A DNA stretch of 64,000 bases from Legionella qingyii (GTDB lineage: Bacteria; Pseudomonadota; Gammaproteobacteria; Legionellales; Legionellaceae). The notes beneath the pieces are model-generated. The model was not told the DNA's origin. It saw only the letters and a program-made list of their open reading frames with translations, and did no database searches. The stretch's first letter is position 1. Each line of letters opens with the position of its first letter. A program made the position numbers and the translations under genes. Positions 19,469 to 28,453 of the stretch are shown here, piece by piece. The stretch is taken from positions 1 through 64,000 of the forward strand of contig NZ_QHJG01000014.1 of assembly GCF_003184185.1 (NCBI RefSeq). Reading direction: 5' to 3'.

Positions 19469-19695
19469 GCAGCGGTGAACTTCTGGTCATTTTTATTGTT
19501 GCCCTCATTGTATTTGGTCCCAAAAAACTCCCTATGCTGGCGGCTCATTTAGGATTATTGGTAAGAAAGTTTAACCAGCTTAAAACACAGGCCGCTATGC
19601 TCTGGCAACAACAACTTAATTCGCTGCAATTACAAGAAAATCAGCGCAAAGCAAAAGAAGCCGACGAGCATTATAAGAAAGAACCGTTGCCTTAA
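19465..19695 (+). CDS. tatB: Twin-arginine translocase subunit TatB
   Basis: TatB is the receptor component that works with TatC in binding twin-arginine signal peptides. The 76-residue protein has the diagnostic membrane helix and hinge (LLVIFIVALIVFGPKKLPML) and a long amphipathic region. It is shorter than enterobacterial TatB (about 170 residues) but in line with compact forms. It is coupled to tatA by a four-base overlap. It converges on the gene ending at 19699 with only three bases between the stops. Confidence 0.88.
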   Translation: MSSGELLVIFIVALIVFGPKKLPMLAAHLGLLVRKFNQLKTQAAMLWQQQLNSLQLQENQRKAKEADEHYKKEPLP

Positions 19696-19698
19696 GCC

Positions 19699-20220
19699 TT
19701 ATTGTTGAAGCCTAGCCCCCATTTCCTCTTGGGGCTCACCTTTTGCAGGCATTGTAAACCCATCGAAATCTGGAAGGTCTTTCATCGCTTCTTTGTTGGG
19801 TGCCAAAGGACCTCCTGTATATTCTTTGGGGCCATCTTTGCTTGTTTGATAGAGCTTCCCGTCACCATTTGAATAGGCAATCACTTTATTGGTTTCTGCA
19901 TCGATCATAATAAAACTTTGCCCTGATTTTGCCTGCTTTTCAAAAAACGATGCCATGTCTTCTTCTGATTTAAAAGATAAAGTCAATCGACCGTTCTCAT
20001 CTTTCTCGGGCGGATGATCTTTAAGCCATTTCGCCCCACAATGTTCTTTATAGGCCGCCAGGAGCGCTTCAGCCTGTTCGCTTTGAATACGAACGCTCTT
20101 CTTTTTGCTCTCCAGCTCTTCTTCATCTTCTGGTAAATTGTCCATTCGAGTTGTACTTTGCACGGTTTGTTGCGGGGGAACTAATGGAATATCTTCTTCC
20201 TCATCTTTTGATTGAGCCAT
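19699..20220 (-). CDS. Acidic hypothetical protein, 173 aa, effector-like
   Basis: I do not recognise a domain with certainty. The first 40 residues are acidic and look disordered (KDEEEDIPLVPPQQ, LPEDEEELESKKK). The middle is folded, with FKSEEDMASFFEKQAKSGQS followed by FIMIDAETNKVIAYSNGDG (about residues 103-121), a pattern I associate with Legionella-specific families. The C-terminus has PQEEMGARLQQ, a small Glu cluster near the end as in Dot/Icm signals. No PmrA-like repeat was found upstream. No signal peptide. Confidence 0.6.
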   Translation of the reverse strand: MAQSKDEEEDIPLVPPQQTVQSTTRMDNLPEDEEELESKKKSVRIQSEQAEALLAAYKEHCGAKWLKDHPPEKDENGRLTLSFKSEEDMASFFEKQAKSGQSFIMIDAETNKVIAYSNGDGKLYQTSKDGPKEYTGGPLAPNKEAMKDLPDFDGFTMPAKGEPQEEMGARLQQ

Positions 20221-20330
20221 AATACATATCCTCTAAAAATATAGTTATTTTGACCAAAAGCTCATATTGTTTAAGTATAATTCAACTTTTAAGCTTTGAC
20301 TGTTTCCATACAAAAAAGGATCCAAATATT

Positions 20331-20652
20331 ATGAAACCCTATACTTTAATGCAGTTAAAGCAAACGACTACTTCAGCAATCATCTACGAGAAATGGGTGC
20401 GTTGTTTTGGTGGAAACCCGGTAAGTTCTTCGTGATTACTTCCTATAAATTAGCCAAGCAGATTCTCACACGCGAGGATTCTACTTGCGACCGCACACCC
20501 TTTTTTATTTCACGCATGCCCGAGATGAATTTGTCGCTAATTACTGATTTTTTTAAAGTGGTCAACCAGATGATGGTGATGAGTGATCTCCCGAACATAC
20601 CAATCGAAGACGAATTTGTTATCATCGATTTAGCAACAATTGTCTGGTGTGA
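20331..20652 (+). pseudogene. N-terminal remnant of a cytochrome P450, two frameshifts
   Basis: Read with two one-base losses (near 20360 and near 20585), this gives about 108 residues typical of a P450 N-terminus: MKPYTLMQLK, then NDYFSNHLREMGALFWWKPG, FFVITSYKLAKQILT, CDRTPFFISRM, and after the second shift PEHTNRRRICYHRF, which matches the P450 D-x-PEH-T-x-x-R motif. A stop at 20650-20652 ends it, and the haem-binding Cys domain is missing. This is a dead gene left after truncation. Confidence 0.75.
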
Positions 20653-20749
20653 CGGGATGAAAGTTGCCTAACTGGATTGTAGGCATACATTTGATCTCAT
20701 CAAATATATGTGTTAAAAGGCAAACAACTTAACTTATAGAAGCACGAAG

Positions 20750-21799
20750 ATGTGGCAACGTTATATTAAAGAAGAAGATTTACCCCTCCATGTAAAAATA
20801 ATGAGTTTTTTTCTTCAAGGCAAAGATAAAATCTATCGAACTCAGTTAGCAGAAGTTGTTCAAAATTATGAACAACACCGCTCTCGTTACGAGGAAACTG
20901 CGAAAAAAAATCTCCATGCTTGGAAAAAATCCTTCAACCGTGGCCATTCAGCTTGCAAAATTTTTGTGTCCTCAAATGATTCTTTAACCGAAGCACGTAT
21001 TCAGACAAAAAAAACAGGTGAAATTCAAACCGTTGTTAATTTTGCAAATGCTTATGATGTAGGAGGTGTTTTTCAATACCGGAAAGGAAGCCAGGAAGAG
21101 GATATCGCTCGAAGAACAAATTGGTCTTTTACAATTAAAGAAGAAGATTTACAAGATTCCCGCCATTATTCGGCTCGCATGTCTTCTTTAATTAATGCCG
21201 AAAAAGGCAGGGTTTATTTTAACTTAACACCCCTTATATTGATTCGAGATAGTAATAGTACGCTTCTTGATCCCCAAAAAGATCAAGAAAAAATTTTTCC
21301 TTTTTATGAATTGCGTGTTGCTGCAGATGATTTACGCCGCAGAATTTTTGGAATTCCTATTCCTTTTTTTCCACGTCCGTTTAATGAGGAAAGTATGAGG
21401 AAAAAAATACATGCCCAGCTGGATACGCTTATTGAAAACAACCAACAAAATATCATATTAGGCGCCTTCGGCTGCGGTGCTTTTTGCAATCCCCCTGATA
21501 AAGTAGCAAGTTTATATCATGAAATCTTAAACCAGGAAAAATATAAATACTTTTTCAAAAATATTGTTTTTGCGATCAAAGGAAATGGTACTGATGCTAA
21601 TTTTTCTGCGTTTCAAAAAGAATTAGGTAAATGGAATAATACCGCTGCTTCATATAATCCCATGATGCAACTCATGCCAGGTTCCCAAGGGACTCTAACA
21701 GGAGACATTAGCCAGCCTTTGCAGCATGATGTATTTAAACAACAAGGAAAATCAAATAGCGACGCCTTGAAACATCAGCCATCCACATTAACCTATTAA
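20750..21799 (+). CDS. PARG-like macrodomain protein (TIGR02452/DUF2263-type), 349 aa
   Basis: The central part carries the signature of bacterial-type poly(ADP-ribose) glycohydrolases: VVNFANAYDVGGVFQYRKGS followed by QEEDIARRTNW (about residues 97-127), and later IILGAFGCGAFCNPPDKVAS (about residues 235-254). The two Glu of QEE are the catalytic position. The glycine loop is VGG rather than GGG. An N-terminal helical extension of about 90 residues and a polar C-terminal tail of about 55 residues flank the domain. The protein probably binds or hydrolyses ADP-ribose adducts. It stands alone in an accessory stretch; MavL, a Legionella effector, has a related fold, so secretion is possible. Confidence 0.75.
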   Translation: MWQRYIKEEDLPLHVKIMSFFLQGKDKIYRTQLAEVVQNYEQHRSRYEETAKKNLHAWKKSFNRGHSACKIFVSSNDSLTEARIQTKKTGEIQTVVNFANAYDVGGVFQYRKGSQEEDIARRTNWSFTIKEEDLQDSRHYSARMSSLINAEKGRVYFNLTPLILIRDSNSTLLDPQKDQEKIFPFYELRVAADDLRRRIFGIPIPFFPRPFNEESMRKKIHAQLDTLIENNQQNIILGAFGCGAFCNPPDKVASLYHEILNQEKYKYFFKNIVFAIKGNGTDANFSAFQKELGKWNNTAASYNPMMQLMPGSQGTLTGDISQPLQHDVFKQQGKSNSDALKHQPSTLTY

Positions 21800-22139
21800 T
21801 AAACGGTCATTATCTAAGAGTGCTATTCAAGAGATGGCCTTGCTAAGCCAACTCAGATTTTCCTTAGAACTTTGATTTACGATACCTTGGATGAACGTTC
21901 ACATGTCCTGATTGGCGTCATCATAAAAATGGATTAAACAGAAAATAACCACCCGATGAAAGACCTGTGTCATCTCCGCGAAGGCGGAGATCCACTTTTA
22001 GTGTGCATAGTGCTGATAGTACTTCCTGTCTTCGAGAAATGGTAAAAAATCATTAATTTAATGGCAGCAAGCTATATCTTCGTATGGGCTATAAAAGCGA
22101 TGCGATTTGCTTTCTTAGGTACAGTCCTGAAAAACTGAA
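21800..22139. other. Intergenic region with a CCGC hairpin repeat
   Basis: These 340 bases contain no credible ORF. A perfect hairpin, ATCTCCGC-GAAG-GCGGAGAT, lies at 21972-21991 and belongs to the same dispersed family as those at 24647-24723 and 50301-50380. It lies between the ends of convergent genes and may also stop transcription. Confidence 0.5.
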
Positions 22140-22625
22140 CTAAGTTTGTGCGGCTAATTTCTGCAATTGCTCGCCCGATAAGCGAAATTGCAACAAATCC
22201 GTACGTGGATGAGCCCCGATAAATTCGTAGAATTCAATGGCTTTTTTATTCCAGGTAAATGCATGCCCCTCCATGCGACAACATTCCTTCTCAAGTGCCA
22301 ACTGTGCAAGGTTAGATAACAATGACGTACCCAGGCCATAATTACGATAAAGCTCATCAACAAAAAGCTCCTCAACATAAAGAACAGGTGCTCCTGCTGG
22401 GACGGAATAAGAAAAAAAATATAAAGCAAAACCCGCTGGATTTTTCTTATATTCAGCTAATAAAACATAAAAATATTTATTTCGGCCAAAAGCATGTGCT
22501 TCAATTTTGTCCAGGGTTAAATGAATCTCTTCCGGTTTCTTTTTTTCATATTCAGCGAGTTTCTTGACTAAGCCAAAAATTTCTTCTTTATCTTTTTTCT
22601 TAGCAATTCGAAAAGTAAATTCCAT
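22140..22625 (-). CDS. GNAT acetyltransferase, spermidine/spermine N-acetyltransferase-like
   Basis: The start is taken at 22625 (MEFTFRIAKKKD), since a longer frame would run into msrBA. The 161-residue protein matches the SSAT-like branch of GNAT enzymes: LVKKLAEYEKKKPEEI, GFALYFFSYSVP, VEELFVDELYRNYGLGTSLL (motif A, acetyl-CoA binding) and FTWNKKAIEFYEFIGA near the C-terminus. It would acetylate an amine using acetyl-CoA in the cytoplasm; a polyamine or diamine is the family's usual substrate, but this is inferred. It follows msrBA by 26 bases in the same direction. Confidence 0.86.
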   Translation of the reverse strand: MEFTFRIAKKKDKEEIFGLVKKLAEYEKKKPEEIHLTLDKIEAHAFGRNKYFYVLLAEYKKNPAGFALYFFSYSVPAGAPVLYVEELFVDELYRNYGLGTSLLSNLAQLALEKECCRMEGHAFTWNKKAIEFYEFIGAHPRTDLLQFRLSGEQLQKLAAQT

Positions 22626-22651
22626 ATTCGTACCCCTCACACCCCAAGATC

Positions 22652-23521
22652 CTAACCAAAACGATTTACTGGTTGATGACAATAAGGTGCTTTATGATGT
22701 TTGGCATAATAATCCTGATGGTATTCTTCTGCCGGCCAAAATATTTGTACTGGAAAAAGGCGAGTCACAATGTTATAGCCTCTTTTTTGCAACATTTGGA
22801 TTAAAGTTTCTGCTTCAGCTAATTGCTCCTGATCATAATAAAATATGGCACTTTGGTACTGCTGGCCTATATCAGGGCCTTGTCCCGATTTCTGGGTAGG
22901 ATCATGGATTTCAAAAAAACGCTTTAATACATGATGATAATCGGTCTTGGTTTTATCATAAATAACACGTACTGCCTCATAATGCCCAGTATTGCTCTGA
23001 CAGACTTGGTCATAACTTGGTTCTAAAGTAACACCGCCTGTATAGCCTACTTCAACACGCAGCACACCGGGTATTTGTTTTAAAAAATGATCTACGCCCC
23101 AAAAACATCCGCCAGCCATTATCGCTTCTTCGGTATCCAATACCTGACTGTCTGCAACAAAATCAATTGAGGCGGAATTCACACAATGGCGTAAATTCTT
23201 TTGGGTAAAGTACTCTCCGGTAAAGACATGCCCCAAATGAGCATCGCAGCGCGCACAAAGGATTTCCATTCGTTGCCCATCACGGTCAGGGATCTGTTTT
23301 ACTGCATGAACAATATTATCATCAAAACTTGGCCAGCCACACCCGGAACTGAATTGACTTGAGCCGCGAAATAAGGCTAAACCACAACGTTTGCATAAAT
23401 AAGTGCCATTGGTCATGACAAAATTATATGCTCCGGTGTGAGGATACTCTGTGGCTTTATCACAGATTATCCTTTTGGCTAAAGGGGTTAAACTGGCTGT
23501 TTTATCAAGATAATCGTCCAT
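22652..23521 (-). CDS. msrBA: Bifunctional methionine sulfoxide reductase MsrB-MsrA
   Basis: The protein repairs both R- and S-methionine sulfoxide. Order is MsrB first: zinc-binding CKRC and CARC pairs, GCGWPSFDD, and the catalytic Cys in RHCVNSASIDF (about residues 112-122). MsrA follows from about residue 133 with the GGCFWGVDHFLKQIPGV active site, GYTGG and DPTQKSGQGPDIGQQYQSAI. The order MsrB-MsrA is the reverse of many fusions (MsrA-MsrB), but it occurs. No signal peptide, so it is cytoplasmic. It is preceded closely by the transglycosylase gene. Confidence 0.95.
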   Translation of the reverse strand: MDDYLDKTASLTPLAKRIICDKATEYPHTGAYNFVMTNGTYLCKRCGLALFRGSSQFSSGCGWPSFDDNIVHAVKQIPDRDGQRMEILCARCDAHLGHVFTGEYFTQKNLRHCVNSASIDFVADSQVLDTEEAIMAGGCFWGVDHFLKQIPGVLRVEVGYTGGVTLEPSYDQVCQSNTGHYEAVRVIYDKTKTDYHHVLKRFFEIHDPTQKSGQGPDIGQQYQSAIFYYDQEQLAEAETLIQMLQKRGYNIVTRLFPVQIFWPAEEYHQDYYAKHHKAPYCHQPVNRFG

Positions 23522-23525
23522 ACTG

Positions 23526-24494
23526 CTACCTTTGTTGCCCTTGGCAAATTTTATCCGCTAAATAACCTATAGCTCCTGCATAATATATTGAATTATTATA
23601 GTGCAAAATCATCTTATAGTTAGGGAAGGTTAAGAAGGTAGGGCCGCCTAATGGTTGAACAATACTGCCTTGCAGATTCTGATAAGGCAATGGCTCACCA
23701 TTTTCTGTACGCACACCCAGCGCATTCCATTCACTCACAGGCTTCACGATGTTTTTGCCTTCCATAGCCATATCGAATTTACGAGGTAGCTTGACCTGGA
23801 TAGCCCAAGGCTCACCTGTTTGCCACCCATTTTGCTTCATGTAATTTGCAATTGAAGCAAAGACATCCGGTTTGCTTCTCCAGATATCTTTTCGTCCATC
23901 ACCATCATAATCAACAGCATATTTCACCCAGCTTGAAGGTAAAAATTGGGGCTGACCTGAGGCACCTGCCCACTCACCTTTGAAATCAGCTAAATCTACA
24001 TGTCCCTCATCCAATATATGCAAAGCAATGAATAATTCTTTACGGAAAAACTCTTTACGATTGGAATCATACGCTAAGGTGGCTAAAGCTTTCACTACAG
24101 GGAAATTACCCATATAAGTACCGTAACTGGTTTCCATTCCCCAAAATGAAACGATAAAGCAGGGATTTACCCCATATTTTTTGGCCACAGCCTCCAAGAC
24201 CTCTTGGTTCTTTTTAAATTCTTTACGCCCTATAGCAATTCTGTAATTATCAACGCGTGTGTTACGGTATTTAATGAACGTGAGTCGATGTTCTGGTTGG
24301 GAGCGTAAAAAACCCTTAATTTGATGGCTTGGCTCATGGATACCTGCAAACGCCTTATCAAAAACTTCTGGCGAAATTCCTTGTTGCAAAGCTTCCTCTC
24401 GAACACCAGCGACCCAATCATTCCAATTCTGTTGTGCGAAGGCAACATGATGTACCAGAACGTATGCGATTATCGCAAGTCCCCATTTTTTCAT
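23526..24494 (-). CDS. Lytic murein transglycosylase, MltB family
   Basis: The enzyme cleaves the MurNAc-GlcNAc bond of peptidoglycan to give 1,6-anhydro ends. The start at 24494 (MKKWGLAIIAYVLVHHVAFA) follows a GGGGGAAAGG site and gives a classical signal peptide without a lipobox Cys. The 322-residue protein has SFWGMETSYGTYMGNFPV (catalytic Glu), LADFKGEWAGASGQPQFLPS and DYDGDGRKDIW, all typical of MltB/SltB proteins. It is soluble periplasmic rather than lipid-anchored. It ends four bases before msrBA. Confidence 0.92.
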   Translation of the reverse strand: MKKWGLAIIAYVLVHHVAFAQQNWNDWVAGVREEALQQGISPEVFDKAFAGIHEPSHQIKGFLRSQPEHRLTFIKYRNTRVDNYRIAIGRKEFKKNQEVLEAVAKKYGVNPCFIVSFWGMETSYGTYMGNFPVVKALATLAYDSNRKEFFRKELFIALHILDEGHVDLADFKGEWAGASGQPQFLPSSWVKYAVDYDGDGRKDIWRSKPDVFASIANYMKQNGWQTGEPWAIQVKLPRKFDMAMEGKNIVKPVSEWNALGVRTENGEPLPYQNLQGSIVQPLGGPTFLTFPNYKMILHYNNSIYYAGAIGYLADKICQGQQR

Positions 24495-24644
24495 AGCCTT
24501 TCCCCCTGATTTTTTGTTACTTAATTGCCATCCCAATATTTAAGATAGACCATTTATCATATAAACAAGCAGCCTGGTCGAACAGCAAAAGACTGAAAAC
24601 CCAAGTTGCCACTGTACCTCACCACCATTGACGCATGAATTATT

Positions 24645-24725
24645 GTCATTCCCGCAAAGGCAGAAATTTTTTCTTGCACGCGTTGAACTTGATTAGAAAT
24701 AGGTTCCCGCCTTGGCGGGAATGCA
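24645..24725. repeat. Dispersed CATTCCCGC hairpin element
   Basis: CATTCCCGC at 24647-24655 pairs with GCGGGAATG at 24715-24723, and an inner TTCCCGC-CTTG-GCGGGAA hairpin lies at 24704-24721. It sits in the 300-base gap between the peroxidase and transglycosylase genes. Relatives occur at 21972 and 50301. Confidence 0.65.
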
Positions 24726-24796
24726 AAAAATCTAAGTTGTAGCGGCTCCTCTGGCCTTTGTCCAGGCTACCAATGTAAAGAATTATACAGTGAGTA

Positions 24797-26206
24797 TTAA
24801 AGCGCTTCCATAAATGCTGTCAAATCAGCCTTTTCTTCGTGCGTTAACTGTAATTGCAATACCAGGTTAAAAAATTCTACCGTATCTGCCAAAGTTAACA
24901 AACGACCATCATGTAAATAGGGTGGAGAATCTTTAATTCCTCTCAAAGGAAATGTTTTTATAGGTCCATCACCAACTGCTTTCATACCGTTAATCATTTG
25001 TGGCTGATAGAATCGCTCGGTCTGTAAATTATGCATGGTGTTGTCAGTATAGTAAGGAGGAGTATGACAACTAGAGCATTTTCCTTTGCCAAAAAATAAT
25101 TCCTGTCCGCGTAGCTCTGCTGGACTTGCCTTGGCAGGATCTAGCGTTCCTTCCCAAGTCAATTTGGGAGCGGGAGGGAAATCCAAAATTTCTTGGAATT
25201 CAGCCATGAAATGAACTTGGCTACCACGTTCCAAAATATTGACGCCCTTTTTAGTTGCAATTACAGGATCCCCATCAAAATAAGCTGCTCTTTGTTCAAA
25301 CTCAGTAAAGTCCTCGACTGATTTTAATGCACGCTGAGATCCAAATAACCTTTGGATATTTAAGCCTCGTAATGTTGGAGTATTGATGCGATGACGAAAC
25401 TCTTGGGGTCTTATATCGCCAACCAAATGCGTTGCTTTATTAGTATGCCCGTTCGCATGACAATCAAAGCAAGCGACTCCCCGACTGGGTTTTACAGTAC
25501 GTCGATCTTCAGTTTGGTTAAATTGTTGTTGCGGAAATGGGGTAACTAACAGGCGTAACCCTTCCAGCTGTTTTGGATTCAATAAACCATTGAACAATTC
25601 ATAATAATTCTCGATGGTAACCAATTTACCTTGAGAAATGTCCCCGAGATCAGGCCGGGTAGTCAAATAAATAGGAGCAGGATAAGGAGGTAAAAAATGA
25701 TCTGGAATATCAAAATCCAAATCAAAACGGGTCAAATCCCTGTCTTCTTGTTTTTTAATTTCATCAATAGCAAATTTAGGAAATAACATTCCACCTTCTG
25801 GATGATTGGGATGAGGTAACGGCAAGAAGCCCTGTGGAAAAAGGCCTTGTTTCTTAACATCCTCAGGACTCATTTTGGCCAATTGCTCCCAGGTCACCCC
25901 CGCAGGAAGTTTCACACGAACACCTTCTTGTATGGGTTTTCCATTGGACATTTTTGCCGTTTTAGAAGGGTTATTGCTTAAATCATAACGCTTCTTTAAC
26001 AGTTCGTGTTGCCGCTCATTAATTGCCTGCTTTTCACTGCTCATGCGTTGCAAAATACTTTGAAACGTTTCGTGAATCACCACTGGCATATAACTTGAAG
26101 GCACTGAGGTAGTTGCAGGAGCAAGTTGTGGCTGAGGTGTATCAGCAAAAGCCAAAGAAACTATACTTGCCGTGAGGACTATTACTCCTAAAGATTTTTT
26201 TACCAT
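24797..26206 (-). CDS. Dihaem cytochrome c peroxidase-like protein (MauG/CcpA type)
   Basis: The 469-residue protein has a signal peptide (MVKKSLGVIVLTASIVSLAF). Two c-type haem sites are visible: ACFDCHANG (about residue 248) and KCSSCHTPPYY (about residue 377), with the conserved FKTP-like segment read here as FPLRGIKDSPPYLHDGR near residue 432. That arrangement is the dihaem peroxidase fold of the CcpA/MauG family, which reduces H2O2 in the periplasm or oxidises a partner. The N-terminal 230 residues are longer than in simple CcpA proteins. The physiological substrate is unknown. Confidence 0.83.
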   Translation of the reverse strand: MVKKSLGVIVLTASIVSLAFADTPQPQLAPATTSVPSSYMPVVIHETFQSILQRMSSEKQAINERQHELLKKRYDLSNNPSKTAKMSNGKPIQEGVRVKLPAGVTWEQLAKMSPEDVKKQGLFPQGFLPLPHPNHPEGGMLFPKFAIDEIKKQEDRDLTRFDLDFDIPDHFLPPYPAPIYLTTRPDLGDISQGKLVTIENYYELFNGLLNPKQLEGLRLLVTPFPQQQFNQTEDRRTVKPSRGVACFDCHANGHTNKATHLVGDIRPQEFRHRINTPTLRGLNIQRLFGSQRALKSVEDFTEFEQRAAYFDGDPVIATKKGVNILERGSQVHFMAEFQEILDFPPAPKLTWEGTLDPAKASPAELRGQELFFGKGKCSSCHTPPYYTDNTMHNLQTERFYQPQMINGMKAVGDGPIKTFPLRGIKDSPPYLHDGRLLTLADTVEFFNLVLQLQLTHEEKADLTAFMEAL

Positions 26207-26353
26207 ACATAAATCCGTTTAGATGAAAAGATTTTTTTTCATCATAAAGTACTTATAAATTCAGCGCAATAGAGACTAAATTTTGGACATCTAACGTTTA
26301 GCCTGGGTGCTGCGAAACGAAACTCGAGCTACATTGCTACACATTATTGTTAC

Positions 26354-26447
26354 CGTTCAAGGAGCATGCTTGAATCTCTGGGGGATTTGAGCGCAAGATG
26401 AGTCAAATACGGCCGAGTCGTTCAATGAATAGGGCGTGAACGCTTAC
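26354..26447 (+). repeat. Dispersed repeat, short copy (partner of 47208-47378)
   Basis: Blocks GTTCA, GGAG, ATGCTTGAATCT, GGATTTGAGCGCA and AAATAC-GCCG match the stretch at 47208-47378 in order, with about 70 bases missing between the two halves. It lies in the promoter-proximal gap upstream of the peroxidase gene and downstream of the exporter permease. Confidence 0.6.
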
Positions 26448-26450
26448 ATA

Positions 26451-27644
26451 TTACTCACTACGCAAAGATACTACAGGTTCCAATTTTGCAGCACGCCGCG
26501 CAGGATAAAAACCAAAGAAAATCCCAGTGGCAGCTGATACCAAAAAGCCTGCGACAGGCGGCAAAAGATAGATTGAAAAATTCCAATCACTAAAATAAGC
26601 CAAAATACGGGTACAGATTAATCCTAAAATAACCCCAAGTACGCCTCCTACCAAAGAAAGCATGACTGATTCGACTAAAAATAAAGCTTGAATTTCACTA
26701 TTTTTGGCTCCAACCGCTTTACGAATACCAATTTCCTTTCTCCGCTCACTTACAGAAACCAACATCACATTCATCACCCCAATTCCACCTACCAACAGCG
26801 AAATTCCTCCGATTACAGCCAGTAATAAAGTAAAAATCTGCCCCTGATTTTCCATGCTGGCAATAATTTGCTTTGCGCTACGTGTAAAAACACTTAATTT
26901 GGGAGCGATTGAACCAACAATTTGCTTTATTTCCTCAATTACCTCATCTATGGGACTATCGGGTTTCAACTCCAGAACCACATTATTTACCTTGGCTTCT
27001 TTGCTAATCAGACCAATACCAGCCAATGGAACAATCGCAGCCTGATTGATGTCTTCATTGAAAAACCCATTTTCCTTCCAGGGTTTAGCCACACCAATGA
27101 TTGTGTACAAAGATTGGCCTATTCGTAATTGCTTTCCTATGGGATCATCAAAACTGATCTCTTTGATTTGCCGTGCTAAACCTGCACCTATGACGCAGTA
27201 GTGCTCATACGATTCAACAAAAGAAACAAAATGTCCCGCGGCTAATTTGATATGAACAATTTTTAGCAAATGTTCATTGGCCCCAATGACTGCTCCTTGC
27301 ATTAATTTTCCTTGGAAACTTAAGGGTTGATATGCAGTGCTATAGGGTGCCATGTCGATAATATAAGGTATACGCTCAGACATCTGCTCCCATTGCGCAG
27401 CAGAGATTGATTCCATACTGCCGGAAGATTTATCTGTGGTTTTGGGATAAACGGCTATTGCTAATAAATCCGTACCTAAGGCCTTAAATTGAGCTAATGC
27501 TTTTTCTGTAGCCAACTGACCACAGCTAATTAAAGCAACAACCGCGGCAGTTCCCACTAAAATGCCCAAAACTGCCAAAAACGAACGTAACTTGGCGGCA
27601 GTCAAATTCACTAAAGCTTGCTGGCAATGTCCGGAAAAATTCAT
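26451..27644 (-). CDS. ABC transporter permease, MacB/FtsX type
   Basis: The start at 27644 (MNFSGHCQQALVNL) overlaps the ATPase stop in an ATGA. The 397-residue protein has the MacB layout: one N-terminal membrane helix with KLRSFLAVLGILVGTAAVV, a large periplasmic MacB-PCD domain, then three helices with SERRKEIGIRKAVGAK (FtsX signature). With the ATPase, the HlyD-type adaptor and the TolC-type channel encoded upstream it forms a tripartite exporter. In E. coli the MacB ATPase and permease are fused; here they are separate. Substrate unknown. Confidence 0.93.
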   Translation of the reverse strand: MNFSGHCQQALVNLTAAKLRSFLAVLGILVGTAAVVALISCGQLATEKALAQFKALGTDLLAIAVYPKTTDKSSGSMESISAAQWEQMSERIPYIIDMAPYSTAYQPLSFQGKLMQGAVIGANEHLLKIVHIKLAAGHFVSFVESYEHYCVIGAGLARQIKEISFDDPIGKQLRIGQSLYTIIGVAKPWKENGFFNEDINQAAIVPLAGIGLISKEAKVNNVVLELKPDSPIDEVIEEIKQIVGSIAPKLSVFTRSAKQIIASMENQGQIFTLLLAVIGGISLLVGGIGVMNVMLVSVSERRKEIGIRKAVGAKNSEIQALFLVESVMLSLVGGVLGVILGLICTRILAYFSDWNFSIYLLPPVAGFLVSAATGIFFGFYPARRAAKLEPVVSLRSE

Positions 27645-28453
27645 GCGCCAGTCTCCGCCATGACAACACCATCCACAAGAGTAATTTTTCGCTGACACAA
27701 TGCAGCGATCTGTTCATCATGGGTAATCATAATGATGCTGCGCCCTTGCGCGTGTAAACTTAAAAATAAATTCATTACTTCATTACCGGTACGTGAATCA
27801 AGCGCACCTGTTGGTTCATCAGCCAAAATTACTTGTGGCTCGGTTACCAATGCACGAGCAATGGCAACACGTTGCTGTTGCCCCCCGGATAATTGGGTGG
27901 GCCGATGCTGTGCATATTGATGCATTCCTACTCGTTCAAGGGCAGCAAACACCCTTTCCTTAATTTCAGCAGCCCCTACACTGCGATAAATTAACGGCAA
28001 AGCCACATTTTGCATGGCACTAAATCTTGGTAATAAATTGAATTGCTGAAAAACAAAGCCAATATTTTGATTGCGTAATTCAGCTGCTTCATCATCTGTC
28101 AAAGCGGCAACATTACGATTTTTCAATAGATAAGTTCCTTTATCTGCTTTATCCAGGAGTCCCAGAATATTCATCAAAGTAGATTTACCTGAACCAGAAG
28201 CGCCGACAATCGCAAGTAAATCGCCCTCATAAACCGTCAGGGATACTTCTTTTAATATTGTGGTGCTAATTCCTTCGAGATGATAAGTCTTTACAATATC
28301 CGTAAGCATCATAAGCGGTTGCTGAGTCTTTTTCGCATGACTAAGGTTCGATGTCATTGTGGGGCTTAATAACCGCTCAAGAATATTTGAATCCTCTGAC
28401 ACATCATGAGATGAGGCATTACTTTTACTGGAATTAATAACAAGATCACTCAT
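27641..28453 (-). CDS. ABC transporter ATP-binding protein, MacB/LolD type
   Basis: The start at 28453 (MSDLVINSS) overlaps the adaptor stop (ATGAGTGA). Walker A GASGSGKSTL (about residues 78-87), the Q-loop FVFQQFNLLPRF, the LSGGQQQRVAIARAL signature and Walker B VILADEPTGALDSRTG are all intact in the usual order. An N-terminal extension of about 45 Ser/Asn-rich residues before the domain is not typical of the family. It powers the permease encoded by the next gene. Confidence 0.93.
   Translation of the reverse strand: MSDLVINSSKSNASSHDVSEDSNILERLLSPTMTSNLSHAKKTQQPLMMLTDIVKTYHLEGISTTILKEVSLTVYEGDLLAIVGASGSGKSTLMNILGLLDKADKGTYLLKNRNVAALTDDEAAELRNQNIGFVFQQFNLLPRFSAMQNVALPLIYRSVGAAEIKERVFAALERVGMHQYAQHRPTQLSGGQQQRVAIARALVTEPQVILADEPTGALDSRTGNEVMNLFLSLHAQGRSIIMITHDEQIAALCQRKITLVDGVVMAETGA

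Noticed and set aside
22564..22899. Plus-strand ORF opposite msrBA and the GNAT gene
   Set aside because: Antisense to two well-supported genes; no homology-like pattern.
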